Part shown: piece by piece, positions 18,130 through 26,568 of the stretch
How the letters are laid out: every line of letters starts with the position of its first letter
Numbering within the stretch: position 1 is the stretch's first letter
Origin: UBA6182 sp964479585
Lineage (GTDB): Bacteria; Bacillota_I; Bacilli_A; Erysipelotrichales; Erysipelotrichaceae
Direction: 5' to 3'
NCBI GenBank assembly: GCA_964479585.1
Contig: CAYZMP010000001.1
Span: 44,718 to 108,717 of the forward strand
DNA: 64,000 nucleotides
Program-made: the position numbers and the translations under genes
Notes under the pieces: model-generated
Database searches by the model: none
The model's input: the letters and a program-made list of their open reading frames with translations, nothing else
Told to the model about the DNA's origin: nothing

Positions 18130-19389
18130 TTAGTAAGAAACTTGATAGTGATCCAATAACGCTTTTTCAGCTTCTTCACACCACACATCGTTGTTAGCTT
18201 TGCAAATCTTTGCTAACTTGGCAAACAATTCATTGTCACTTGCTAGCTTTTCAAAATCTTCAATCGCAACTAAATCCATTTCGATGTGAGGGTATATCAT
18301 CTTTTTCCCTCCTGGAATGTTTGGTAAGTTTAAGATAGTATCAGGCACTACATTAAGACCACCAATATGAGTAATCATATACGATGGGTTTAACTTACCC
18401 TGTGATGACAATTCTAACGATTCTTTCATGTCGTCGGTTGAACCACCTGAAGTTCCAATAATGTGAGTGCTGCTGTAATGAACGTTGTAATAATTAACAG
18501 GAACTTTGAAATCTTTGTCTGTTGGTCCTGCAAAGAAGTTTAAACAACCATCGTTACCTAAAATGTCATCAGCTTGTTCAAGTAGTGGTGCACTAGCTGC
18601 ATACACAAACACATCATCATACTTCTCATTATTCGATAAATCGATAAGTGTTTGAGTAGAATCACTACTACGAGTATTCACATAGTGTAACTCAATTCCT
18701 TTCGATTTGGCATCTTCTACTGTAAGAAGTTTTTTAGCTCTTTCTAAACGTTGTTCATCAATATCAGTCACCACCACTAATTTTGGTTTGTATGGGCCAT
18801 TGATAGCATAATCAATAGCACCAATACCCATTGGACCTGCACATCCTAAGAGTGCTAGATTTCCATTTGGCTTAATTCCCATTTTGTGTTCATAAACATA
18901 AGGAGTAGTATGGAATGACGCATGGTATGCACCAATGATGCATGACATAGGTTCACTTAAGGATGCATTGGCGAAGTATGATGAATGATAAGGCAATACA
19001 CCATCTAAATCAATCGCAATTTTAGGTATAATGCAATACGTTGCATTACCTCCAAATGTTGGATAACTATAGCCTGATGAGTATCCTGATTCAAGACCCA
19101 TGGCAGGTTGTAATACAAACTTCTGATTGACAGAAAATTGATCCTGTAATTCTTCCCCCACCTCAACGATAACTCCTGCAAACTCATGGCCAGTCATTAC
19201 TGGGTTTTCTTTGATATCGCTTGGTACACGTTTGTGATCCTCACCTAGTATTGCTGCTTTGTAGGTAGATAAACAAATACTATTAGAAATAATCTTGACT
19301 AATAATTCATCCTTGCCTATTGGTGGAAGTTCAAACTCTCTAAGAAATACATTGCTTTTGCCACCAATGACTGCTGCTTTTGTTTGCAT
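18130..19389 (-). CDS. Zinc-type medium-chain dehydrogenase (YggP / sorbose-1-phosphate reductase-like)
   Basis: A 419-residue MDR-family alcohol dehydrogenase. The N-terminal catalytic domain has the GHEFAGVIVEVG zinc/fold signature. The cofactor domain has LLGCAGPMGIGAIDYA in place of the classic GxGxxG and the acidic end of strand two in VVVTDIDEQR, suggesting NAD(H). Length and the AxSEPMSCIIGAYHA region match E. coli YggP and the L-sorbose-1-phosphate reductase SorE. It is the last gene of a PTS operon whose members all have counterparts in the E. coli cmtB-cmtA-yggP...yggC cluster, so it probably oxidises or reduces the phosphorylated PTS product. The substrate is unproven. The start follows GGAG and the gene lies 15 bases after the IICB gene. 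Confidence 0.8.
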   Translation of the reverse strand: MQTKAAVIGGKSNVFLREFELPPIGKDELLVKIISNSICLSTYKAAILGEDHKRVPSDIKENPVMTGHEFAGVIVEVGEELQDQFSVNQKFVLQPAMGLESGYSSGYSYPTFGGNATYCIIPKIAIDLDGVLPYHSSYFANASLSEPMSCIIGAYHASFHTTPYVYEHKMGIKPNGNLALLGCAGPMGIGAIDYAINGPYKPKLVVVTDIDEQRLERAKKLLTVEDAKSKGIELHYVNTRSSDSTQTLIDLSNNEKYDDVFVYAASAPLLEQADDILGNDGCLNFFAGPTDKDFKVPVNYYNVHYSSTHIIGTSGGSTDDMKESLELSSQGKLNPSYMITHIGGLNVVPDTILNLPNIPGGKKMIYPHIEMDLVAIEDFEKLASDNELFAKLAKICKANNDVWCEEAEKALLDHYQVSY

Positions 19390-19404
19390 AGTTAACTCTC
19401 CTTT

Positions 19405-20787
19405 TTATGAAACTAATTCTAAGTACAACTCTTCAAGTTGTGGATCATTCATGAAATTGTCAATTTGTACAATTCTTGTGTTTGGATATTTAAGTCGTGT
19501 TCTCTCTACTAAACTTTTATGAGTTACAATAACATCGGTTTCTGAAGGTACTTTTTCAATAGCTGCATTAGTAACTTGCTTTTGAACACCCGCTTTTTCT
19601 AAACGCTTTTTAAATGCGTTAGCACCTAATGCACTGCTACCTAAACCAGCATCACAAGCAAACACGATTGTATTCACTGTTTGAGAACTAGTAATCGGTT
19701 TATAAATATTCTTTCCTTCTTCTTTCATTTTCTTTGAGGCTACAGAAGCTTCTTCTAGTTCTTCATCTGAAGGGCCTTTTGATGTTTTAAGAATAAAGGA
19801 GGCAAGTAAGAAACTAACTGTAGTTGCTGCTAATACTCCAGCGATAACTCCAATAAAGTTTCCTCTAGGTGTTAATGCCATGTAAGCGAAGATTGATCCT
19901 GGACTTGGTCCTGCAACTAACCCTGCATTAAATAAACTAAATGTTAAGATACCTGTTGCAGAACCTGCAATCATAGGAAGAATCATGATTGGTCTCATTA
20001 ATACATATGGGAAGTAAATCTCATGAATACCACCTAAGAAGTGGATAATAATTGCACCTGGTGCTGATTTTTTAGACATTCCTTTACCAAATAATGAGAA
20101 AGCTAATAATAAACCTAATCCTGCACCTGGGTTTGAAGCAACCATAAAGTAAATGGATTTCCCAGCATTTAAGGCTTGTTGCATACCTAATGGGTAATAA
20201 ATACCTTGGTCAATAACGTTGTTTAAGAATAATACTTTTGCTGGTTCATTAACCAAAGATAAAATTGGTAAGAAACCTGTTTGAACTAAGTTTTCAATTA
20301 ATACTGTTACTAATGTGTTGGCACTTTCAATAACTGGTCCTACAACCGAGAATGAAGCTAAACATAATAATAAACCGATAATACCAAGTGAGAAGTTGTT
20401 AACAACCATCTCAAATCCTGTCGGTATTTTTCCTTCAATAAGTTGATCGAATTTCTTAATCACAAACGCGCTTAATGGTCCCATGACCATAGCTCCTAAA
20501 AACATTGGAATCTCAGCACCGACAATCAGACCTATTGTTCCGATTACACCGATAACAGCTCCACGATCTCCAGCAACTAAGCGACCTCCTGTGTATGCTA
20601 ATAATAGTGGTAAGACATAGTTAATCATTGGTCCAACGATAGAGGCATAATTTTCATTAGGTAGCCATCCAGTTGGAATAAACAATGCAGTGATAAATCC
20701 CCAGGCAATAAATGCGCCCATATTAGGAATGACCATTGCTGTTAAAAATCCACCAAAAGCTTGTACTTTTGCTCTGTTAACTGTCAT
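19405..20787 (-). CDS. PTS mannitol-family permease, EIICB (CmtA/MtlA-like)
   Basis: A 460-residue fused IIC-IIB permease. The IIC domain (about residues 1-340) has many membrane helices and the mannitol-family GGIHEIYFPYVLM signature at the substrate site. The IIB domain begins near residue 372 and carries phospho-Cys378 in VFACDAGLGSSALGA. It imports and phosphorylates a sugar alcohol or related sugar. No mtlD (mannitol-1-phosphate dehydrogenase) is adjacent; a YggP-like dehydrogenase is present instead, as in the cryptic E. coli CmtA system, so mannitol is not the safe call. The IIA is the separate gene at 21535-21966. Its ATG is one base after the kinase stop codon. Confidence 0.9.
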   Translation of the reverse strand: MTVNRAKVQAFGGFLTAMVIPNMGAFIAWGFITALFIPTGWLPNENYASIVGPMINYVLPLLLAYTGGRLVAGDRGAVIGVIGTIGLIVGAEIPMFLGAMVMGPLSAFVIKKFDQLIEGKIPTGFEMVVNNFSLGIIGLLLCLASFSVVGPVIESANTLVTVLIENLVQTGFLPILSLVNEPAKVLFLNNVIDQGIYYPLGMQQALNAGKSIYFMVASNPGAGLGLLLAFSLFGKGMSKKSAPGAIIIHFLGGIHEIYFPYVLMRPIMILPMIAGSATGILTFSLFNAGLVAGPSPGSIFAYMALTPRGNFIGVIAGVLAATTVSFLLASFILKTSKGPSDEELEEASVASKKMKEEGKNIYKPITSSQTVNTIVFACDAGLGSSALGANAFKKRLEKAGVQKQVTNAAIEKVPSETDVIVTHKSLVERTRLKYPNTRIVQIDNFMNDPQLEELYLELVS

Positions 20788-20788
20788 T

Positions 20789-21538
20789 TCATTTCTCCTT
20801 TTTTATGTAGTCTTTGTTTTTGGTAAGCTGTAGTGTCATATTAGAATACAACCTATGTTTTAATACTCTTACGATATTCTTTTTATCACTACGCTCATAA
20901 AATTCTTCTGCTTCTTCTTTGCTTTTTCCACCTGTTATCTTTCTTTCGACAAGACGATTCTTTAAATCAGCTTCAAGTGCTTCAACAAAGATGGTGAAAT
21001 CAGCATATTGACGAGCATCTCTCCATTTATGCTCATCAAGAAGTAACCAGTTCCCCTCCACAATCACAATGTCTTCTTTAATTTTAATTTGATTGTCAAT
21101 GACATCGTGTTTGGTTCGATCATAGATTGGCCACATCACTTGATCGTTGTTGATTTGACTTAAGTAAGATAAAAATTTATCTATATCAAAGGTTTCCGGA
21201 CAACCTTTAACATCATTTAGTAGGATGCATTTAGCATCAGTTTTCAAATAATTGCTTTTTAAATAATCACTCTTATGGTGAAATCCATCAAGACCTAAAA
21301 CTTGAACGGGAGTTAGATCAGGTGTTGCTTTTGATAACCTTTCAAGATAAGCGGATAAAGTTGATTTACCTACTCCTGGAGGAGCAGCGATAAAAGCTAC
21401 AAGCCGATCTTGTTTTAAACTCTTCAAGTGTTTCAAATGCTTTAAAAGAGGAATAAACAAATTGTCGCGATTATCTAGTGAAAACATAGCATCAACATTA
21501 AATCCATTAACTTGTAATGTTACATTTTCATGCTTCAT
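20789..21538 (-). CDS. P-loop kinase of the uridine kinase/YggC group
   Basis: A 249-residue P-loop kinase. Walker A is APPGVGKST (about residues 51-59), followed by the DGFHH motif that in uridine kinase and pantothenate kinase relatives carries the catalytic Asp, then VEGNWLLLDE and a lid rich in Arg (LVERKITGGKS). E. coli YggC and FrcK-type sugar kinases are similar in length. In this operon it would phosphorylate the PTS product or a breakdown sugar, giving a second phosphate; this is inference. It overlaps the IIA stop codon by four bases (ATGA), indicating coupled translation, and the permease follows after one base. Confidence 0.8.
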   Translation of the reverse strand: MKHENVTLQVNGFNVDAMFSLDNRDNLFIPLLKHLKHLKSLKQDRLVAFIAAPPGVGKSTLSAYLERLSKATPDLTPVQVLGLDGFHHKSDYLKSNYLKTDAKCILLNDVKGCPETFDIDKFLSYLSQINNDQVMWPIYDRTKHDVIDNQIKIKEDIVIVEGNWLLLDEHKWRDARQYADFTIFVEALEADLKNRLVERKITGGKSKEEAEEFYERSDKKNIVRVLKHRLYSNMTLQLTKNKDYIKKEK

Positions 21539-21966
21539 AGTTGTAATAACTCCTTAAGAGCATCAACATCTTCACACGCCAATACTTTTTCCATGACTTG
21601 ATCATCCATTAATACATCAACTAAAGAAGAAAGCAAGGCCATGTGTGTGTCGTTATCATAAGCAGCAAATGCAATAACTAGTTTCACATCTTTATTTTCA
21701 GGAAACAACACAGGCTCAATAAGTTTAACGATAGATACGCTTGTCTTTAATGCACCTTCTTCACTTCGTGTATGAGGTAAAGCTACATAGGGCATAATGA
21801 CAATATATGGTCCATTGTCTATCACATTTTGAATCATAGATTTAATGTAGTTTTCACTTATGCATTGATGATTTAGTAATGGTTGTGCTGCAAGTGTTAT
21901 CGCTTGTTGCCAATCAGTTGCTTGTTGAATAATTTGATAGTGTTTAAAGTATGAGGTCTCAATCAT
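21535..21966 (-). CDS. PTS EIIA, mannitol/fructose type (CmtB-like)
   Basis: A 143-residue stand-alone EIIA of the PTS_EIIA_2 family. The phosphorylated histidine is His65 in VALPHTRSEEGA. It accepts phosphate from HPr and passes it to the IIB domain at 19405-20787. It is the first gene of the operon, with AAAGGAG eight bases upstream of ATG 21966 and its regulator divergently placed. The order IIA, YggC-like kinase, IICB and YggP-like dehydrogenase has the same parts list as the cryptic cmt/ygg locus of E. coli, lacking only yggF and yggD. Confidence 0.9.
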   Translation of the reverse strand: MIETSYFKHYQIIQQATDWQQAITLAAQPLLNHQCISENYIKSMIQNVIDNGPYIVIMPYVALPHTRSEEGALKTSVSIVKLIEPVLFPENKDVKLVIAFAAYDNDTHMALLSSLVDVLMDDQVMEKVLACEDVDALKELLQL

Positions 21967-22015
21967 TCATGTCTCTCCTTTATTTGACAATGTCATACTA
22001 CTACAACCATGTACA

Positions 22016-22052
22016 TTTGCATATTCGCAAATACTTGCAACATTTTTTGCAA
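22016..22052. promoter_or_regulatory. Cluster of TTTGC/GCAAA half-sites in the divergent cmt-like promoter region
   Basis: TTTGC (22016-22020) and GCAAA (22027-22031) form an inverted repeat, followed by the palindrome TTGCAA at 22035-22040 and again at 22047-22052. They lie between the regulator and the PTS operon. A binding site for the MtlR-type activator is the simplest reading, unproven. Confidence 0.4.
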
Positions 22053-22106
22053 AAAAGTGGTACATACTTTTTTCTTAGAAATTGCTATAATCTAACTGGA
22101 GATAGT

Positions 22107-24152
22107 ATGTTAACAAATAAAGAACTTGATATTCTTGATTACTTATCAACATCGGAACCTTCAGTTTCAATTGCTCACTTAAGTGAAGTTTTTATGTTGA
22201 GTGAACGAAGTATTAGAAACTATGTGGATAACATTATCAAAGAGTTGGGATATGATACTATTGATTTAAAAAGGGGCATGTATCAAATAAAAGACAACAG
22301 TAAAATTATAGAATACTTAAATAATCCATCAATATTGTCTCAAAGTAGTGAATTAAAAAAGACAATGATATTGTATCGTTTTGTGTTTAATGGGTATGTT
22401 AACTTATCTGAAATGGCAAGGCTTCTTGATGTTAGTCGTACTACAGCAAAAATTTACTTTGAAGAAATACTTGAGCAACTTTCTGCGTATCAGTTTAGTG
22501 TAGAACCACTTGAACAAAAAGGACTCTTTTTAATGGCGGATGAAGACACTATTCGAATCATGCAGTTACAAACATTAATTAACTACCTAAACTTATCATT
22601 AACAAAACAAAATCTACTTTATCCTTGGATAAAAGAGTCTTATGAAGTCATATCAGAAACACATTTACATGAATTTTTGAAATATATTCAAAGAGAACTA
22701 GATACCGTGCTTAATGAATATGCATATATCATTGTAAAAAACTATATTAGAATAATGATTCAACGCATTAAAACAAACAAAGCAATTGGAGTGCAGTTAA
22801 ATGATTACTTTTTATTGGAATCGAAAGAGTACGATGCAATTGTACATAACATTTCATTTATTGAAAAGAAATGTCAAATTACGATAAGCAAAGAAGAGCA
22901 AATTAAACTTGCTAGTTTAATAGTTGGTAGTCATCACTCATATAGTAATGAACTTATGGAGAATACGTGGTTTGAACATAATTTGCTGATCACTAAGATT
23001 ATTTCACTTTTTAGTAAGTATGCAAAAATTAATCTAAACCAAGATGTGCAACTGTATCAAAGTTTGATGAACCATTTAAAACCAACAATGTATCGTATGT
23101 TGCATAATATTAAACTTAGTGATATTAATGCTCAAGAAATTGCCACACGTTTTAAAAATGAATTTGCAATGACTAAACAAGTATTAAATGAGTTAAATTT
23201 CTTTACTAACAGTGAAGTAGATCAAGATGAAATTGCACTTTTAACCATTCACTTTAAAGCAGCACTAATGAGAAATCAATCAGACAATCATAATATTAAA
23301 AAAGTGATTATTGTTTGTTCACATGGTTATGGAACATCCATGCTGCTTGAACAACAAATTTCTAGTACCTATGAGGTAGAAGTCGTAAGCTGTATTCCAC
23401 TTCATTTTTTACCTAATATTCAAAACAGTAGTGAGATTGATTTGATAATTACAACGATTGAAACTATTGAGTATGAAACAGATATCCCTATTATCTTTGT
23501 TCATCCAATTTTGACTTCCGATGATTTTAAAAAGTTAGATCAAAGTTTTGTTTTACAAAGAAAAAATCAAATATCACTTAAAAAACTTCTTGAAATCGTT
23601 AACGAAAATGCCAATATAGTGGATGTTGAACCATTAAAGGAGCAGTTACTACTAAATTTTAATAATCAAATACTTAATGATGTGGTTAATCCAGAATTTA
23701 GTCTGCTTCGTTTTCTTCCATTAGAAAACATAAAAATTGTGTATGAAAAACTTGATTGGAAAAAAGCAGTGCAAATGGGAGGGGATTTATTAGAAAATAA
23801 CCACTTTGTTAAAGCGTCGTATGTGCAATCGATGATAAAATCCTTTGAAAATTATGGTTCATACATGATGATTGATGAAGGGATTGCGATACCGCATGCT
23901 AGAAATGATAATAATGTATTGGCGACAGGTATTTCGCTTATTGTATTAAAACATCCAGTCGAGTTTTATGAAAATCGTTTTCTTTTTGTATTCTTTTCTT
24001 TCTGTTCATTAGATCATCAAGAACATTTGGATGCTTTAGTAACCATTTCAAATTTAGTCCGTGAATCAAACTTTAAAAAGAACATTCAAACATTAAAAAA
24101 CGAAAGAGACATACTTGCCTTTATTTTAAGCCATGCTAATTTGTACAAGTAA
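22107..24152 (+). CDS. MtlR-type PRD-containing transcriptional activator of the PTS operon
   Basis: A 681-residue regulator. Order: N-terminal HTH domains (residues about 1-120, with SERSIRNYVDNIIKEL and SRTTAKIYFEEIL), two PTS-regulation domains (about 180-390, with conserved His), a IIB-like domain with Cys in VIIVCSHGYGTS (about residue 405), and a C-terminal IIA-like domain with GIAIPHARND (His near 600). This is the MtlR/LicR layout, in which PTS phosphorylation of the PRD, IIB and IIA parts sets activity. It faces the PTS operon, the expected target. Start 22107 was chosen because GGAG lies six bases upstream and TATAAT at 22086-22091; the longer frame extends back through the divergent promoter. 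Confidence 0.9.
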   Translation: MLTNKELDILDYLSTSEPSVSIAHLSEVFMLSERSIRNYVDNIIKELGYDTIDLKRGMYQIKDNSKIIEYLNNPSILSQSSELKKTMILYRFVFNGYVNLSEMARLLDVSRTTAKIYFEEILEQLSAYQFSVEPLEQKGLFLMADEDTIRIMQLQTLINYLNLSLTKQNLLYPWIKESYEVISETHLHEFLKYIQRELDTVLNEYAYIIVKNYIRIMIQRIKTNKAIGVQLNDYFLLESKEYDAIVHNISFIEKKCQITISKEEQIKLASLIVGSHHSYSNELMENTWFEHNLLITKIISLFSKYAKINLNQDVQLYQSLMNHLKPTMYRMLHNIKLSDINAQEIATRFKNEFAMTKQVLNELNFFTNSEVDQDEIALLTIHFKAALMRNQSDNHNIKKVIIVCSHGYGTSMLLEQQISSTYEVEVVSCIPLHFLPNIQNSSEIDLIITTIETIEYETDIPIIFVHPILTSDDFKKLDQSFVLQRKNQISLKKLLEIVNENANIVDVEPLKEQLLLNFNNQILNDVVNPEFSLLRFLPLENIKIVYEKLDWKKAVQMGGDLLENNHFVKASYVQSMIKSFENYGSYMMIDEGIAIPHARNDNNVLATGISLIVLKHPVEFYENRFLFVFFSFCSLDHQEHLDALVTISNLVRESNFKKNIQTLKNERDILAFILSHANLYK

Positions 24153-24178
24153 AAAAACCATTATAGTAATGGCTTTTA
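24153..24178. terminator. Bidirectional terminator (regulator / TM2 gene)
   Basis: CCATTA (24158-24163), TAG loop and TAATGG (24167-24172). The minus-strand side has seven T, the plus-strand side CTTTT. Confidence 0.7.
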
Positions 24179-24186
24179 AGTGAACA

Positions 24187-24414
24187 CTAGTGTGTATTGT
24201 AATAAGGACTTTTCATCGATAAATAGCGTATCATATCAAACAATACACCTATTCCTAAAAATCCTAAAGTAAGTGAATACAAAGCACCAACAACTAATTT
24301 CTGTTCGTAATATTTATGAGCACCAAAAATACCTAAGGTTACACATAATGTTAGTGCAACCCATTTGTTGAATGGGTAAACATTGACCATCGTTTTGTAG
24401 TTGTTGTTTTTCAT
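24187..24414 (-). CDS. TM2-domain membrane protein
   Basis: A 75-residue protein with two hydrophobic helices separated by a short turn, including GIFGAHKYYEQKLVVGALY and LGFLGIGVLFDMIRY. The Gly-x-x-Gly-x-His-x-x-Tyr and terminal Asp-x-x-Arg/Tyr features are typical of the TM2 family (PF05154), whose bacterial function is unknown. The start is uncertain: ATG 24414 and ATG 24441 are both in frame and neither has a clear ribosome binding site. It lies 3' of the betaine transporter operon and is probably read from its own weak signal or by read-through. Confidence 0.7.
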   Translation of the reverse strand: MKNNNYKTMVNVYPFNKWVALTLCVTLGIFGAHKYYEQKLVVGALYSLTLGFLGIGVLFDMIRYLSMKSPYYNTH

Positions 24415-24440
24415 GTGCTTATCATACCATGTTTGATGCA

Positions 24441-24466
24441 AAAAAAAAGAGAGTTATGCACTCTCT
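24441..24466 (-). terminator. Terminator of the betaine-transporter operon
   Basis: AGAGAGT (24448-24454) pairs with ACTCTCT (24460-24466). On the minus strand it is followed by nine T, and it overlaps the last codons of the ATPase gene. Confidence 0.85.
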
Positions 24467-25689
24467 TGTGTTTGATTATCTTCTAATGCTTCTTCAATAG
24501 AATCAGAAGCTAATGTTGAGATTACTGATGCTTTTGATACAATTCCAATTAACTTACCATCTTCTAGTACAGGTATAGGGAACTTAGTATCCGCTGCTAA
24601 TGGCATTACATCTGCAATCGTAGCTTCTGCATCAACTGATGTGACATCTGTAATCATATGATCTGCAACCTTGGTGTTTTTATCTTGGAGCTTTAAGGCT
24701 CCTTCTAATGTGATAACACCCTTAAAATCCATGTCTTGTGAACAAACATAGGCACTTGATACATTGTTTGAGCGCATTTCTTGAATGGCACGTTTAGGTC
24801 CATCGTTTAACCATACAATTGTGGATGGTGTGATCATTACATTTCTAACACTCATAACTTGTGATCGATCAGCACCTTCAATGAAGTTACGCACATAATC
24901 ATCGGCTGGATTTGTCATCATGTTTTCTGGTGTATCCAACTGAATTAGTTTACCATCACGCATAATAGCTACACGATCACCTAATTTAAAGGCTTCGTTA
25001 ATATCATGAGTAATAAAGATAATGGTACGTTTCATCTTTTGATGAATCTTCAATAACTCAAACTGCATGTCACGCTTAACAAGTGGGTCTAGTGCGGAGA
25101 AAGGCTCATCCATTAACAAGACATCAGGATCATTAGCAAGTGCACGAGCAAGCCCTACACGTTGTTTCATTCCACCTGATAATGAAGTCAGTGGCATATC
25201 TTCAACACCTTCTAAACCAACCATATGTAACATTTCTATGGATTTTTTTCGGCGTTCTTCTTTATCTACACCACGTATTTCTAATCCATACTCAACGTTT
25301 TCAATAACATTACGATGAGACATTAATCCAAAGTGTTGGAAAACCATCGCAATTTTTTCTCTTCTAAATTTAATTAATTGTTCTTTTGTTAGCTCTCGTA
25401 ATTTTTCGTCTCTGTAATATACTTGTCCAGAGGTTGGTGTATTTAAACGATTAAAGCAACGTACCAAAGTGGATTTTCCTGACCCAGACAAACCAATAAT
25501 GACAAATAGTTCACCTTCTTTTACATCAAGATTAATATCCCACAAGGCTACAGTAACTCCCGCTTTTTCTAATACTTCTGCTTTTGAAGCGCCATTATTA
25601 AGCATTTCAATTGCTTCAGATTTATTTCGACCATAAAGTTTCGCAAGATTTTCTGTCTTCATGATAATGTTTTCTTTAATATCACTCAT
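24454..25689 (-). CDS. Glycine betaine/proline-type ABC importer, ATPase subunit with CBS pair
   Basis: A 411-residue ATPase of the ProV/OpuAA type. Walker A is GLSGSGKST, the Q-loop QHFG, the signature LSGGMKQRVGLARAL, Walker B VLLMDEPFSALD and the switch His in FITHD. The ProV-type N-terminal extension precedes Walker A (KSEAIEMLNNGASKAEVLEKAGVTVALWD). Two CBS domains follow from about residue 280 (VMITPSTIVWL and MITDVTSV); in OpuA these gate transport by ionic strength. Partners ProW-like and ProX-like follow in the operon, with the permease two bases upstream. Role: uptake of osmoprotectant quaternary amines, energised by ATP, at the cell membrane. Confidence 0.93.
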   Translation of the reverse strand: MSDIKENIIMKTENLAKLYGRNKSEAIEMLNNGASKAEVLEKAGVTVALWDINLDVKEGELFVIIGLSGSGKSTLVRCFNRLNTPTSGQVYYRDEKLRELTKEQLIKFRREKIAMVFQHFGLMSHRNVIENVEYGLEIRGVDKEERRKKSIEMLHMVGLEGVEDMPLTSLSGGMKQRVGLARALANDPDVLLMDEPFSALDPLVKRDMQFELLKIHQKMKRTIIFITHDINEAFKLGDRVAIMRDGKLIQLDTPENMMTNPADDYVRNFIEGADRSQVMSVRNVMITPSTIVWLNDGPKRAIQEMRSNNVSSAYVCSQDMDFKGVITLEGALKLQDKNTKVADHMITDVTSVDAEATIADVMPLAADTKFPIPVLEDGKLIGIVSKASVISTLASDSIEEALEDNQTQESA

Positions 25690-25691
25690 TG

Positions 25692-26555
25692 TTAATCTTC
25701 CTCCACTTCTCTTTGTTTAACCCAACCTTGACTTAAACGGTCAAGTAAGATTGCAATAATAACTACCGCAGTACCTGAAACAAGTCCACGACCAACTTCA
25801 ATTCGGTTAACACTAATTAATACTTCTAATCCAAGTCCTGCAACACCAATCATGGATGTTGTCACAACCATGGCCATCGCCATCATCAATGTCTGGTTAA
25901 CACCAGCCATAATGGTAGGGAAAGCTTGAGGGATTTGCACCTTTATCATGGATTGCAGTTTAGTAGAACCAAAGGCTTTGGCAGCCTCGACTACTTCTTC
26001 ATTTACTTGACGAATACCTAAGTTGGTTAGTCGAATAACGGGTACGATGGAATAAATAACTGTAGCCATCACCCCTGGTACACGACCTAATCCAAACAAG
26101 AGTACTGCTGGAATTAAGTATACAAATATAGGCATTGTTTGCATCGTATCAAGGATAGGTCGCACAATGTTGTTTGCACGATCACTTGTTGATACAAGTA
26201 CTCCAATTGGAAATCCAAACAAGATCGAAATAAAGACAGCAGCTACGATAATGGCGAGTGTAGGAATCATTAAGTCCCATAAGCCAACCATACCAATTAA
26301 ATAAAGCATGACTGCATACACAACACCTGTTGTGATTTTCTTCGATTGTTTAAATCCAATAAAAAATACGGCTAGAACAAATACCCACCACGGAATAAAT
26401 ACTAGAATGTCATTAATTACTGTTAATAAGCTGTTTAGTCCATTTCTAATGGCACTCAATATTACATCTGCAGAGACAGCGAAACTTCTAAATCCGCTGT
26501 CTATTGCATCTGTATCTACCGTGTACTGAAATGGAAATTGGTATAACCAATCCAT
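25692..26555 (-). CDS. Glycine betaine/proline-type ABC importer, permease subunit
   Basis: A 287-residue ProW/OpuAB-type permease with about six membrane helices. The inner-membrane permease motif that contacts the ATPase is seen in NEEVVEAAKAFGSTKLQSMI, with the EAA-type Glu-Ala-Ala and Gly. The cytoplasmic end is KQREVEED. It sits two bases from the ATPase gene and 13 from the binding protein gene, with GGGAGAAACG upstream of ATG 26555. In OpuA the permease may be fused to its binding protein; here they are separate genes. Confidence 0.93.
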   Translation of the reverse strand: MDWLYQFPFQYTVDTDAIDSGFRSFAVSADVILSAIRNGLNSLLTVINDILVFIPWWVFVLAVFFIGFKQSKKITTGVVYAVMLYLIGMVGLWDLMIPTLAIIVAAVFISILFGFPIGVLVSTSDRANNIVRPILDTMQTMPIFVYLIPAVLLFGLGRVPGVMATVIYSIVPVIRLTNLGIRQVNEEVVEAAKAFGSTKLQSMIKVQIPQAFPTIMAGVNQTLMMAMAMVVTTSMIGVAGLGLEVLISVNRIEVGRGLVSGTAVVIIAILLDRLSQGWVKQREVEED

Positions 26556-26568
26556 ATCGTTTCTCCCT

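Noticed and set aside
18130..19389. Calling the dehydrogenase mannitol-1-phosphate dehydrogenase (MtlD)
   Set aside because: It is a zinc-type MDR enzyme with GHEFAG signature, not the MtlD family.
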